Source: Streptomyces sp. L-9-10
GTDB taxonomy: Bacteria; Actinomycetota; Actinomycetes; Streptomycetales; Streptomycetaceae
Length of the DNA stretch: 64,000 nucleotides
Assembly (NCBI RefSeq): GCF_004151105.1
Contig: NZ_PHRF01000095.1
Coordinates: forward strand, 248,001-312,000
Direction of reading: 5' to 3'
The notes beneath the pieces were generated by a model that saw only the letters and a list, made by a program, of their open reading frames with translations, was not told where the DNA came from and ran no database searches. Position numbers and translations under genes: made by a program. Shown piece by piece: positions 51,185 to 60,103 of the stretch (position 1 is the stretch's first letter; the number at the start of each line of letters is the position of its first letter).

Positions 51185-51859
51185 ATGACAGCGACGGTGA
51201 GGGCGACGAACGGGCAGCACTGGGCGCCCGGCACACAGATCCTGTGGCGGTACCGGGAGAACGCCGGGGACCGCGTGCACATCTGCCGTCCCGTCACGGT
51301 CGTGCAGGACACCGACGATCTGCTCGCGGCCTGGCTCGCGCCGGACACCCCGTGCGTGAAGCCGGCCCTCGCGGACGGCACCCCCGTCCACCGCGAGCCG
51401 CTGGCCACCCGCTACACCAAACCGCGCAGGGTGGTGCGCGACCGGTGGTACGGGATGGGCGTGCTGAAGCTGGCCAGACCCGGCGAGCCCTGGTCGGTGT
51501 GGCTGTGGTGGGAGCGCGGCTGGCGGTTCCAGAACTGGTACGTCAACCTGGAGGAGCCGCGCACCCGTTGGGCCGGGGGCATCGACTCCGAGGACCACTT
51601 CCTCGACATCGACGTCTATCCGGACCGCAGTTGGCGCTGGCGCGACGAGGACGAGTTCGCGCAGGCGCAGCACGACGGTCTGATGACACCGGCGCAGGCG
51701 CGCCGGGTCGGGGAGGCCGGGCGCGCGGCGGTCGAGGTGATCGACGCGTGGGGCGCCCCGTACCGCGACGGCTGGGAGCACTGGCGGCCCGAGCCGCACT
51801 GGCCGGTGCCCGAACTGCCGGCGGACTGGGACCGTACGGCGGCGCGGCTGACGCCCTGA
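51185..51859 (+). CDS. DUF402 protein (nucleoside di/triphosphatase-like)
   Basis: A 224-residue protein with the DUF402 fold. WYVNLEEPRTRWAGGIDSED, then HFLDIDVYPDRSWRWRDEDEF are the conserved acidic/aromatic metal-site segments of FomD/Ntdp-like proteins. It probably hydrolyses nucleoside tri- or diphosphates, as related proteins do. It has ATG 51185, 65 bp after fumC. A small palindrome (GACGTGA/TCACGTC) follows. Confidence 0.85.
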   Translation: MTATVRATNGQHWAPGTQILWRYRENAGDRVHICRPVTVVQDTDDLLAAWLAPDTPCVKPALADGTPVHREPLATRYTKPRRVVRDRWYGMGVLKLARPGEPWSVWLWWERGWRFQNWYVNLEEPRTRWAGGIDSEDHFLDIDVYPDRSWRWRDEDEFAQAQHDGLMTPAQARRVGEAGRAAVEVIDAWGAPYRDGWEHWRPEPHWPVPELPADWDRTAARLTP

Positions 51860-51884
51860 GGAAGCCCGCCGGAACGACCGTGGT

Positions 51885-51903
51885 GACGTGACTGATTCAC
51901 GTC
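51885..51903 (+). terminator. Weak hairpin after the DUF402 gene
   Basis: GACGTGA (51885-51891) pairs with TCACGTC (51897-51903) around 5 nt. It is short, so it could be a terminator remnant or an operator. Confidence 0.4.
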
Positions 51904-52145
51904 CGGGAACGCGCTCGGGCGCATACGACCTCGTGAGATCCTTGATACGCCCCCGGGGTTGAAACGTAGGATCGTCCTCCGGAAGACCGGTGTGGGGCAA
52001 CGGGCCCGTACGGAAAGCCGGCTGACCGTTGGTCACACCGCGCACGGCACCACACGTCACACTGTTCGGCACTATTCGACTCGACACTGTTCGCCCGCAA
52101 CGACCGCACAACAACGACCGTGAGCCACTACGAGGGGGTGGAGCC
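51904..52145. other. Upstream region of the second PP2C phosphatase gene
   Basis: No gene is visible in these 242 bp. ACACTGTTCG is repeated at 52059-52068 and 52084-52093, 25 bp apart. The region should hold the promoter of the PP2C gene, and its lower GC near 52060-52115 fits that. Confidence 0.4.
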
Positions 52146-52253
52146 GTGCGTAAGGGCTGCCGCCCTGTCGACGCCGCCTGCCGCGCGGTAGTTTCGCCTG
52201 TCGGAACGATCGCATCGCACCCCCGGCCCGGACGGACGGAATCCCACGCGTGA
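52146..52253 (+). CDS. Possible 35-residue leader ORF coupled to the PP2C gene
   Basis: A GTG at 52146 after GAGGGGGTGGAG opens a short frame whose TGA overlaps the GTG start of the phosphatase gene (GTGA, 52250-52253). The peptide is basic with several Pro, Cys and Arg. Coupling of this form usually means real translation, but peptide function and conservation are unknown. It may only serve to control ribosome access to the next gene. Confidence 0.4.
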   Translation: MRKGCRPVDAACRAVVSPVGTIASHPRPGRTESHA

Positions 52254-54127
52254 CGGAGCATCCCCCCTCCCACGAAGGCCGGCAGCCACTGGTTGCCCGG
52301 TCGCAGGAACGCACCAGGCCGCGGCAGGAGGCCGGCGCCTCCGCCGCGCCGCAGCCCGTGGTGCCGGCGCCGGCGCCGGACCCCGTCGCGACGGCGCGGC
52401 GCGAGGGCGACCGGCTGCGCTTCGTGGGGGCCGCGACCCGGCGTATCGCGCGCGGCATAGACCTGGACGAGATCGTGCTCGGGCTGTGCCGGGCGACCGT
52501 ACCGACGTTCTCCGACGCCATACTGGTCTATCTGCGTGATCCGCTGCCCGTCGGTGACGAGCGCCCGGTGTCGCCGTTCGTGCTGCGGCTGCGGCGTACG
52601 GACCGGCTGCGGCTGACGGACGACGACACGGAGGGCACCGGCGGTATCCCGGTCCAGATCAGCGAAGGTCTGCGGCTGCCGATCCTCGACCCTCAGTCGG
52701 ATGTGATGCCGGCCGCCGAGCTGTGCGAGGTGCGTTCCGGCGGCGCGCTCTCCGAGGTGCTGCGGGGCGTACGTCCGGTCTTCGGCGACTCGGCCGCGGC
52801 CCGCGCCGCGCTGCCCGAGCTGCTCGGCGCCGACCGCACCGTACCGTCGGGACACCGCGCGATCCTCGCGCCGCTGCGCGGCCGGCGGCGGGTCATCGGC
52901 GCCGCGGTCTTCCTGCGCAGACCGGACCGCGCCGCCTTCGAGCCGAACGATCTGCTCGTCGCGGCGCAGCTGGCGACCCATACGGCGCTGGGCATCGACA
53001 AGGCGGTGCTGTACGGCCGCGAGGCGTATATCGCCGATGAGCTCCAGCGCACGATGCTGCCGGAGAACCTGCCCCAGCCGACCGGCGTACGGCTGGCCTC
53101 CCGCTATCTCCCGGCCGCCGAGACCGCGCGGGTCGGCGGCGACTGGTACGACGCGATCCCGCTGCCCGGCAGCAGGGTCGCGCTGGTCGTCGGCGATGTC
53201 ATGGGCCACTCCATGACCTCCGCGGCGATCATGGGCCAGCTGCGGACGACCGCGCAGACCCTGGCCGGGCTCGATCTGCCGCCGCAGGAGGTGCTGCACC
53301 ATCTGGACGAGCAGGCCCAGCGGCTCGGCACGGACCGGATGGCGACCTGCCTCTACGCGGTGTACGACCCGGTCTCGCACCGGATCACCATCGCCAACGC
53401 CGGTCACCCGCCGCCCATACTCCTGCACCTGGGCGGCCGGGCGGAGGTGCTGCGGGTACCGCCCGGGGCGCCGATCGGGGTCGGCGGGGTGGATTTCGAG
53501 GCCGTCGAGCTGGACGCGCCCGCGGGAGCGACCCTGCTCCTCTATACCGACGGGCTCGTCGAGTCCCGGCTGCGGGACGTGTGGACGGGGATCGAGCAGC
53601 TGCGGGAGCGGCTCGCGGCCACCGCGCAGCTGACAGGACCCGACCATTCGCCGCCGCTGGAGGCGCTCTGCGACGACGTCCTCGATGTCCTGGGCCCCGG
53701 CGACCGGGACGATGACATCGCGCTGCTCGCCGCCCGCTTCGACGGGATCGCGCCCAGTGACGTCGCGTACTGGTTCCTGGAACCGGAGGACGCTGCTCCG
53801 GGCCGCGCCAGGCGGCTGGCCCGGCGGGCGCTGGCCCGCTGGGACCTGGAGGAGCTGAGCGACTCGGTCGAGCTGCTGATCAGCGAGGTCGTGACCAACG
53901 CCGTCCGGTACGCGGAGCGCCCCGTGACGCTGCGGCTGCTCCGTACGGACGTACTGCGCTGTGAGGTCGGGGACGATTCGCCGCAGCTGCCCCGGCAGCG
54001 GCGGGCCCGCGACACCGACGAGGGCGGCCGTGGGTTGTTCCTGGTCAACCGGCTGGCGCGGCGCTGGGGTGCGACCCGGCTCTCCACCGGCAAGGTGGTC
54101 TGGTTCGAGATCCCGACGCGGGCCTAG
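52250..54127 (+). CDS. GAF-PP2C(SpoIIE)-kinase phosphatase
   Basis: A 625-residue regulator. A Pro/Ala-rich N-terminus (1-50) is followed by a GAF domain (about 55-250), a SpoIIE/PP2C domain (280-500, with ARVGGDWYDAIPL, VVGDVMGHSM and DRDDDIALL) and a C-terminal anti-sigma-type ATPase (515-620, with SEVVTNAVRYA and DEGGRGLFLV). It is a second enzyme of the class seen at 21.8-24.4 kb but lacks PAS domains. It probably feeds a partner-switch module for an alternative sigma factor. Start GTG 52250. Catalase follows 182 bp downstream, which hints at a stress regulon, though the two may be separately controlled. Confidence 0.93.
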   Translation: MTEHPPSHEGRQPLVARSQERTRPRQEAGASAAPQPVVPAPAPDPVATARREGDRLRFVGAATRRIARGIDLDEIVLGLCRATVPTFSDAILVYLRDPLPVGDERPVSPFVLRLRRTDRLRLTDDDTEGTGGIPVQISEGLRLPILDPQSDVMPAAELCEVRSGGALSEVLRGVRPVFGDSAAARAALPELLGADRTVPSGHRAILAPLRGRRRVIGAAVFLRRPDRAAFEPNDLLVAAQLATHTALGIDKAVLYGREAYIADELQRTMLPENLPQPTGVRLASRYLPAAETARVGGDWYDAIPLPGSRVALVVGDVMGHSMTSAAIMGQLRTTAQTLAGLDLPPQEVLHHLDEQAQRLGTDRMATCLYAVYDPVSHRITIANAGHPPPILLHLGGRAEVLRVPPGAPIGVGGVDFEAVELDAPAGATLLLYTDGLVESRLRDVWTGIEQLRERLAATAQLTGPDHSPPLEALCDDVLDVLGPGDRDDDIALLAARFDGIAPSDVAYWFLEPEDAAPGRARRLARRALARWDLEELSDSVELLISEVVTNAVRYAERPVTLRLLRTDVLRCEVGDDSPQLPRQRRARDTDEGGRGLFLVNRLARRWGATRLSTGKVVWFEIPTRA

Positions 54128-54309
54128 GGAAGACCCGGGGAAATAATGGACAAAAAGCACTAAGGGCACATGTTGCCAATGGGGTGTCGTAGAGGTTAGC
54201 TGGGGCAGGCGGCCGTAGTGACCGCTGTCCCAGCCCGGGACAGGGCCTGGGATCACTCCCCGGTTCCTGGTCCCCGTTCTCCCGGGCTCTATCGACGGGA
54301 GGCCCGCTC

Positions 54310-55773
54310 GTGACCGCGTCATCCCCCAAGACTCCGTACACGACGAACAACGCCGGCATTCCGGTGGAGAGCGACGAGCACTCGCTCTCCATCAGCCCCG
54401 ACGGCCCGATCCTGATGCAGGACCACTACCTCATCGAGAAAATGGCCCAGTTCAACCGGGAACGGGTCCCCGAGCGGGTGGTCCACGCGAAGGGCGCGGG
54501 CGCGTACGGGTTCTTCGAAGTGACCAATGACGTCAGCCAGTTCACCAAGGCCGACCTCTTCCAGCCGGGCAGGCGCACCGACATGCTGGCCCGGTTCTCG
54601 ACGGTCGCGGGCGAGCTGGGCTCGCCCGACACCTGGCGCGACCCCCGTGGCTTCGCGCTGAAGTTCTACACCGAACACGGCAACTACGACATGGTCGGCA
54701 ACAACACGCCGGTCTTCTTCGTACGCGACCCCATGAAGTTCCAGGACTTCATCCGCTCGCAGAAGCGCCACCCGGCCACCGGGCTGCGCAACAACGACAT
54801 GCAGTGGGACTTCTGGACGCTCTCCCCCGAGTCCGCGCACATGGTCACCTGGCTGATGGGCGACCGGGGCATCCCGAAGTCCTTCCGGCACATGAACGGC
54901 TACAGCTCGCACACCTATATGTGGGTGAACGGCGCCGGTGAGCGGTTCTGGGTGAAGTACCACTTCAAGACCGACCAGGGCATCGGCCATCTCACCCAGG
55001 CCGACGCGGACGCGATGGCCGGCTCGGACGGTGACCACCACCGCCGTGATCTGTACGAGTCGATCGAGTCCGGGAACGCGCCGAGCTGGAGCCTGAAGGT
55101 CCAGATCATGCCGTTCGAGGACGCGGCCGACTACCGCTTCAACCCGTTCGATCTGACCAAGGTGTGGCCGCACGGCGACTACCCCCTGATCGATGTCGGC
55201 CGGATGACGCTCAACAAGAATCCGGACAACTTCTTCATCCATATCGAGCAGGCCGCCTTCGAGCCCTCGAATCTGGTGCCGGGCATCGGCCCGTCCCCGG
55301 ACAAGATGCTGCTCGGCCGGCTCTTCTCGTACCCGGACACGCACCGCTACCGGATCGGGCCGAACTACGCCCAGCTGCCGCCCAACAGGGCGCGCTCGCA
55401 GGTGAATTCGTACGCCAAGGACGGTCCGATGCGGTACGAGGCGGCGAACGCGGCGCGGCCGTACGCGCCGAACTCGTACGGCGGACCCGCGGCCGATGTG
55501 GACCGGTTCGGCGACCCGGCGGGCTGGGCGGCGGCCGGTGAGATGGTGCGCGAGGCGTACAAGCTGCACCGCGAGGACGACGACTGGGGACAGGCGGGCA
55601 CGCAGGTCCGTCAGGTGCTGGACGACGCGGCGCGCGACCGGCTGGTGTCGAATGTCTCCGGGCATCTGGCGCAGGGGGTGTCCCGTCCCGTTCTGGACCG
55701 GGCGCTCCAGTACTGGCGCAATATCGACAAGGTGATCGGCGACCGGATCGCCAAGAAGGCGAACGGCGGCTGA
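54310..55773 (+). CDS. Monofunctional haem catalase
   Basis: A 487-residue clade-type catalase that dismutates hydrogen peroxide. The distal His sits in RVVHAKGAGAYG, the NADPH/haem-side FKTDQGI and RFSTVAGELGS segments are present, and the proximal haem-ligand Tyr is in RLFSYPDTHRYRIGPNY. GTG 54310 has GGGAGG nearby. No catR-type Fur regulator is adjacent, so control differs from the catR-catA arrangement known in S. coelicolor. It is terminated by an exceptionally long hairpin. Confidence 0.96.
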   Translation: MTASSPKTPYTTNNAGIPVESDEHSLSISPDGPILMQDHYLIEKMAQFNRERVPERVVHAKGAGAYGFFEVTNDVSQFTKADLFQPGRRTDMLARFSTVAGELGSPDTWRDPRGFALKFYTEHGNYDMVGNNTPVFFVRDPMKFQDFIRSQKRHPATGLRNNDMQWDFWTLSPESAHMVTWLMGDRGIPKSFRHMNGYSSHTYMWVNGAGERFWVKYHFKTDQGIGHLTQADADAMAGSDGDHHRRDLYESIESGNAPSWSLKVQIMPFEDAADYRFNPFDLTKVWPHGDYPLIDVGRMTLNKNPDNFFIHIEQAAFEPSNLVPGIGPSPDKMLLGRLFSYPDTHRYRIGPNYAQLPPNRARSQVNSYAKDGPMRYEAANAARPYAPNSYGGPAADVDRFGDPAGWAAAGEMVREAYKLHREDDDWGQAGTQVRQVLDDAARDRLVSNVSGHLAQGVSRPVLDRALQYWRNIDKVIGDRIAKKANGG

Positions 55774-55780
55774 CGTGGGA

Positions 55781-55826
55781 ACGCGGTCGCCGGACGCACT
55801 GATCACCGTGCGTCCGGCGACCGCGT
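55781..55826. terminator. 19-bp perfect bidirectional terminator, catalase / PBP
   Basis: ACGCGGTCGCCGGACGCAC (55781-55799) and GTGCGTCCGGCGACCGCGT (55808-55826) are exact complements around an 8-nt loop TGATCACC. It lies between convergent genes. Confidence 0.93.
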
Positions 55827-55844
55827 CCGCAGGGAGAGCGCGGG

Positions 55845-58133
55845 TTACGGGCGGCCCCGCGGCGACCCGTCGTCGGGGCTGTCCGCGGCCGGCGGGGCGT
55901 CGCTGGACTCACCGCCTCCCGGGCTGCTCGGGTCTCCACCACCGGGCTCGGTGCTCGGTGAGCTGTCCCCGGTCGGCTCGGAGGGGGGCGGGCTCGATGC
56001 CGAGTCGGACGGGGTGGGCTCCGAGGACTCCGACCGCGAGGGCGTCGGGGACGGGCTCTGTTCCGGGCTGCTCGGGGCCACTGGTGCCGACGGCGTCTCC
56101 CGCACGGGGGTGGCGATGTCCAGGTCGAACCTCGCGTCGGAGCCGCCGTTCAGCGCGCTCAGGGTGTAGTCCGCCCAGATCCTGGCGGGGAAGCCGCCGC
56201 CGTTGGCCCGGCCGGAGTTGGCGGTGCCGGTCAGGCTGACCTGCCCGCCGCCCTCCTTGGGGGACTCGCCGAACAGCGCGACGACCGTGGTGAGCTGGGG
56301 GGTGTAGCCGGAGAACCAGGCGGACCAGTTGTTCTCCGAGGTGCCGGTCTTGCCCGCCGCCTCATAGGCGGGGGTGCTGGCCTCGAAGCCCGTGCCGTTG
56401 TCGACGACACCCTGGAGGACATGGGTGACGGTGTCGGCCGTCTCCCGGCTGATCACCTGCTTCCCGACCGGGTCGGGGATCTCGACCGTACGGTCCTTGT
56501 GCTCGGCGGACTTCACGATCGTCGGCGTGATCTTCCTGCCGTGGTTGTCGAGCGTCGCGTACACACCCGCCATGTCCCAGGTGGAGGCGTTCATCGTGCC
56601 GAGGGTGATCGCGGGCCGTTCGGGGAAGCCCTTGTCCCGCATCCCGAGGTCCAGGGCGGTCTTCTTGACCTCGGGCGGGCCGACGTCCACGACCATCTGC
56701 GCGAAGACGGAGTTGATGGACTTGTTCATCGCGGTCTGGACGCTGACCCGGCCGTAGTCACGGTCGTCCTCGTTCTGCGGGGCGTAATAGGTGTCGCTGC
56801 CCTCGACCGGCCGCTCGCTGGTGCCGTCGTACCGCGTGTTGACGCCGATCTTCCGGCCGTCCTGGGTCTCGGAGCCGTTCTCCAGCGCGGAGGCGAGCAC
56901 CACCGGCTTGAAGGTCGAGGCGGGCTGGTAGTCGGTGCGGGTGGCGTTGGATATCCAGTGCTCGGTGGCGCCCGTACCGCCGTAGAGCGCGACCACCCGG
57001 CCCGTCTTCGGGTCGACGGAGGTGGCTCCGGCCTGCACCGTCGCGTCCGTCTTGTTGTCCTTGCGGTCGAGCTTGCTCTCCAGCTGCTTGTCGACCGAGC
57101 GGGCAAGCTCCTGCTGCCGCTTCTTGTCGATGTTGAGGGTGATCGTCCAGCCGCCCTTGGCGATCTCCGCCTTGTCGACGCCCTGGCGGGCCAGCTCGTC
57201 GTTGGCGGCCTCGACGAGATAGCCGGCCTGGCCCTCCATCCCCGGGGCGGCCTTCGGCGTCCGGGGCACCGGGAACGTCAGCCCCGAGCGGGTGGCGGAA
57301 TCCAGCCACTTCTGCTCGACCATGTTGTCGAGGACATAGTTCCAGCGCTCGGTGACCAGCTTCCTGCCGGTGGCGGTGGCCGCCGTCCAGTCGTACTGGC
57401 TGGGGGCCTGGAGCAGCGCGGCGAGATACGCGCCCTGGGCGACGTTCAGCGCGGAGGCGTCGATCCCGTAGTACGCCTGGGCCGCGGCCTGGATGCCGTA
57501 CGCGCCGCGGCCGTAGTAGCTGGTGTTGATGTACCCGGCGAGTATGTCGCTCTTGCTCGTGTTCCGGTCCACCTTCAGGGAGATCACCAGCTCCTTGAGC
57601 TTGCGGGTGACCGTCTGGTCCTGGTTCAGGTAGTAGTTCTTGACGTACTGCTGGGTGATGGTCGAGCCGCCCTGCTTGCCCTTGCCGGAGAGGGTGTTGA
57701 TCAGGCCGCGGGTCGTGCCTTTGATGTCGACGCCGGAGTCCTGGTAGAAGGACTTGTTCTCGGCGGCGACGAAGGTGCGCTGGACGTCCTTGGGGATCTT
57801 CTCCAGGCCGACGATCTCGCGGTTGATCTCGCCGGTGCGGGTGAGGATCGTGCCGTCGCTGTACTTGTAGACGTTGCTCTGCATCTCGGCCTGCGCGTTG
57901 GCGCTCGGCACGGGGACCAGTACGTAGAGCACGATCAGCCCGCCCATGGCGAGCAGACAGAGCCCGAAGAACGCACCGAGCAGTCTTCTCAGCGTGAAGA
58001 AGCCGCGTATGCCGCCCGGCCCGGCGGCGCGGCGCGCTCCGTGCCGGCCCGCCCTTCTGTCTTCCGCTCGGCCCATCGCCGTCCACGCCCCGCTCTCTCG
58101 TCCGCTCCGCCAGGACTCCCCGTAGCTGCTCAC
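55845..58133 (-). CDS. Bifunctional penicillin-binding protein (class A)
   Basis: A 762-residue cell-wall synthase. After a basic cytoplasmic stretch and one transmembrane helix (residues ~55-76) come a GT51 glycosyltransferase (E125 in VAAENKSFY, then GGSTITQQYVKNYYLNQ) and a transpeptidase with S406-x-x-K409 (STFK), S472-I-N474 and K595-T-G597. The last ~120 residues are a Ser/Pro/Glu-rich, low-complexity extracellular tail. It polymerises and crosslinks peptidoglycan. GTG 58133 is the start with only a weak ribosome-binding site; the ATG at residue 20 is a possible alternative. It is the usual class A PBP of streptomycetes. Confidence 0.95.
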   Translation of the reverse strand: MSSYGESWRSGRESGAWTAMGRAEDRRAGRHGARRAAGPGGIRGFFTLRRLLGAFFGLCLLAMGGLIVLYVLVPVPSANAQAEMQSNVYKYSDGTILTRTGEINREIVGLEKIPKDVQRTFVAAENKSFYQDSGVDIKGTTRGLINTLSGKGKQGGSTITQQYVKNYYLNQDQTVTRKLKELVISLKVDRNTSKSDILAGYINTSYYGRGAYGIQAAAQAYYGIDASALNVAQGAYLAALLQAPSQYDWTAATATGRKLVTERWNYVLDNMVEQKWLDSATRSGLTFPVPRTPKAAPGMEGQAGYLVEAANDELARQGVDKAEIAKGGWTITLNIDKKRQQELARSVDKQLESKLDRKDNKTDATVQAGATSVDPKTGRVVALYGGTGATEHWISNATRTDYQPASTFKPVVLASALENGSETQDGRKIGVNTRYDGTSERPVEGSDTYYAPQNEDDRDYGRVSVQTAMNKSINSVFAQMVVDVGPPEVKKTALDLGMRDKGFPERPAITLGTMNASTWDMAGVYATLDNHGRKITPTIVKSAEHKDRTVEIPDPVGKQVISRETADTVTHVLQGVVDNGTGFEASTPAYEAAGKTGTSENNWSAWFSGYTPQLTTVVALFGESPKEGGGQVSLTGTANSGRANGGGFPARIWADYTLSALNGGSDARFDLDIATPVRETPSAPVAPSSPEQSPSPTPSRSESSEPTPSDSASSPPPSEPTGDSSPSTEPGGGDPSSPGGGESSDAPPAADSPDDGSPRGRP

Positions 58134-58334
58134 CCACCGGAATCAGCTCAGAAAGCTAACACCGCTTGCTGTGACAAAGGGCAACCGATCAGGTCTTTTG
58201 GGACGTGACAATCAGCACCTATCCCACCTGAACCGACTCCTGGGAGCGCCCGAGGGTTGCGCCGGGGCATAATGTGTAATCACAATGCTAGCTACCGCCC
58301 ATCGGCGGCAGTGAACCGACAACGGGGACAGAAC

Positions 58335-59282
58335 ATGGCTTCCACCAGCACACCTACGGCTACGACCATGACGGACGACATACCGGAGATGCCCGCACCG
58401 CGGGTCCGGGAGAATCCCGCGCACAGCATCGGCGGCGGGCTCGCCCTGCTGCTCGGGCTGCTCGGCCTCGTCGCCGGCGTCGCCCTTTCCGTTCTGGGAG
58501 GCATGGCGGGCTCGGCCGGGCTGAAGGCGGCACTGATCACGGTCGGCGTACTCGTCGCGATCGCCGCGTTCTTCGCGATGTGCGGACTGAACATGGTGGC
58601 GCCGGGCGAGGCCCGGGTCGTCCAGCTCTTCGGCCGCTACCGCGGCACGATCCGTACGGACGGACTGCGCTGGGTGAACCCGCTCACCTCCCGCACCAAG
58701 ATCTCGACGCGGGTACGGAACCACGAGACGGCCGTCCTCAAGGTGAACGACGCCTACGGCAATCCCATCGAGCTGGCCGCGGTCGTCGTCTGGAAGGTCG
58801 AGGACACCGCGCAGGCGATGTTCGAGGTCGACGATTTCCTGGAGTTCGTCTCCACGCAGACCGAGGCGGCCGTACGGCACATCGCCATCGAGTACCCGTA
58901 CGACGCCCACGAAGAGGCCGGTCTCTCGCTGCGCGGCAACGCCGAGGAGATCACCGAGAAGCTCGCCGTCGAACTGCACGCGCGGGTGGAGGCGGCCGGC
59001 GTCCACATCATCGAGTCCCGCTTCACGCATCTCGCCTACGCGCCCGAGATCGCCTCGGCGATGCTCCAGCGCCAGCAGGCGGGCGCCGTCGTCGCGGCCC
59101 GCCGGCTGATCGTGGACGGCGCGGTCGGCATGGTCGAGGCGGCGCTCACCCGCCTCACCGAGCAGGACATCGTGGAACTGGACTCCGAGCGCAAGGCCGC
59201 GATGGTGAGCAATCTGCTGGTCGTGCTCTGCGGGGACCGGGCCGCCCAGCCGGTCGTGAACACGGGCACGCTCTACCAGTGA
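58335..59282 (+). CDS. SPFH/stomatin-like membrane protein
   Basis: A 315-residue protein. Two close hydrophobic segments (about residues 36-58 and 61-84) precede an SPFH domain (EARVVQLFGRYRGTIRTDGL, then TRVRNHETAVLKVNDAYGN) and a helical coiled coil (residues ~200-300, QRQQAGAVVAARRLIVDGA). SPFH proteins form large membrane rings that organise proteases or lipid domains. ATG 58335. Its stop overlaps the next start (GTGA), so it is translated together with a small ribbon-helix-helix-like protein. Confidence 0.92.
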   Translation: MASTSTPTATTMTDDIPEMPAPRVRENPAHSIGGGLALLLGLLGLVAGVALSVLGGMAGSAGLKAALITVGVLVAIAAFFAMCGLNMVAPGEARVVQLFGRYRGTIRTDGLRWVNPLTSRTKISTRVRNHETAVLKVNDAYGNPIELAAVVVWKVEDTAQAMFEVDDFLEFVSTQTEAAVRHIAIEYPYDAHEEAGLSLRGNAEEITEKLAVELHARVEAAGVHIIESRFTHLAYAPEIASAMLQRQQAGAVVAARRLIVDGAVGMVEAALTRLTEQDIVELDSERKAAMVSNLLVVLCGDRAAQPVVNTGTLYQ

Positions 59283-59545
59283 CCGAACGCAAGCAGGTTC
59301 TCCTGCGACTGGACCCGGCGGTGTACGACGCCCTCGCACGATGGGCGTCCGACGAACTTCGCAGCGCGAACGCGCAGATCGAGTTCCTGCTCCGCCGGGC
59401 CCTGGGCGAGGCGGGCCGGCTGCCCACCGACGCGGCACCCATCCCGCGCCGGGGGCGGCCCCCGAAGACGGCGGAGCCGGGGCCGCCCGAGGGGAAGTCG
59501 GAGGACGGAACACCGGGCGGGCCGTCGACCGGGCGGACTGTTTAA
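59279..59545 (+). CDS. Ribbon-helix-helix-like small protein coupled to the SPFH gene
   Basis: An 88-residue protein starting at the GTG that overlaps the SPFH stop. Residues 5-42 (QVLLRLDPAVYDALARWASD, then ELRSANAQIEFLLRRAL) match the pattern of Arc/MetJ-type RHH DNA-binding proteins: one strand and two helices. The remainder is a Pro/Gly/Arg-rich disordered tail with an RRGRPPK AT-hook-like segment. Possible role: a regulator or DNA tether tied to the SPFH protein. No toxin gene is adjacent, so a toxin-antitoxin reading is not supported. Confidence 0.72.
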   Translation: MTERKQVLLRLDPAVYDALARWASDELRSANAQIEFLLRRALGEAGRLPTDAAPIPRRGRPPKTAEPGPPEGKSEDGTPGGPSTGRTV

Positions 59546-59597
59546 GCGTCACGCCCTGGTCAAGGCGCCGATCTTCAGCACCCATGCGGGCCCGCTG

Positions 59598-59891
59598 TCA
59601 CCGAGCCGGGCAGACGTACTCCCTGCGCTCACGGTGCGGACTGCAAGCGATCAGGTTGACGGACAGGAATCGGCCGCCGGTCGCCCACCAACCGCCGACG
59701 ACATCCGCGCGGGCCGCCAGGCGCCGGGCGATCTCGTCGGAGGCAGCAAGGGGGGCGTAGCTGCCGGTGAACGTCTCGGCGTGTCGTGCCAGTTGTGCCA
59801 TGTACCAGTCCGTCGCCTCTTGGGGTTCAGTGAACGTCGCCTCGATCCTGGACGCGCTCTTGAGTAGCCAGTCCGCGCTTTCCAGCGGCAT
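59598..59891 (-). CDS. Hypothetical protein, 97 residues
   Basis: The frame from ATG 59891 gives MPLESADWLLKSASRIEATF, then a helical segment and WWATGGRFLSVNLIACSP near the end, followed by a basic, Cys-containing tail. The Trp-rich amphipathic composition looks like a small soluble protein, and I do not recognise the family. The open frame extends upstream to 60209 without a plausible start, so the shorter form is used. It is the last gene of the leftward cluster headed by the anti-sigma-type kinase, 110 bp after the micro-ORF. Confidence 0.55.
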   Translation of the reverse strand: MPLESADWLLKSASRIEATFTEPQEATDWYMAQLARHAETFTGSYAPLAASDEIARRLAARADVVGGWWATGGRFLSVNLIACSPHRERREYVCPAR

Positions 59892-60001
59892 TACCTGCGC
59901 CGACGCGAACTCGGGATGTCCAGGGCGCCGATGCGCGTGGTGGCCCGAACCCGTTCCGGCCGGCCTTTCCTTCGCCGGGAGTCCGGCCGGAAACGGGGGT
60001 T

Positions 60002-60103
60002 CTATGGGGCGAACTGATCGCTGGCGATCGTCAGGACGAACACGAGAAGCGCGGACAGCGCGATGACGAGAACCGTCAGCGGAGGCCGGTGACGTCTCGT
60101 CAC
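60002..60103 (-). CDS. 33-residue single-pass membrane micropeptide
   Basis: Starting at the GTG at 60103, which overlaps the stop of the preceding gene by GTGA (60100-60103), a short frame reads MTRRHRPPLTVLVIALSALL, continuing VFVLTIASDQFAP. A basic N-terminus is followed by about 20 hydrophobic residues, so it is a membrane-inserted peptide with an inside-positive N-terminus. The 4-bp coupling matches the junction between the two preceding genes, which argues that it is real. Its function is unknown; candidate roles are regulating or anchoring the partner proteins. Confidence 0.55.
   Translation of the reverse strand: MTRRHRPPLTVLVIALSALLVFVLTIASDQFAP

Noticed and set aside
47770..51408. 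Antisense open frame of ~1,200 codons over both fumarases
   Set aside because: It spans two well-supported genes on the other strand, is His/Arg/Gly-rich low complexity and has no recognisable motif.
51065..54322. Antisense open frame of ~1,080 codons over the DUF402 and PP2C genes
   Set aside because: Same cause: an artefact of GC-rich coding DNA. The plus-strand genes have clear domains.
59279..59545. Reading the RHH-like ORF as an antitoxin
   Set aside because: No toxin-like gene adjoins it; its tight coupling is to the SPFH gene.
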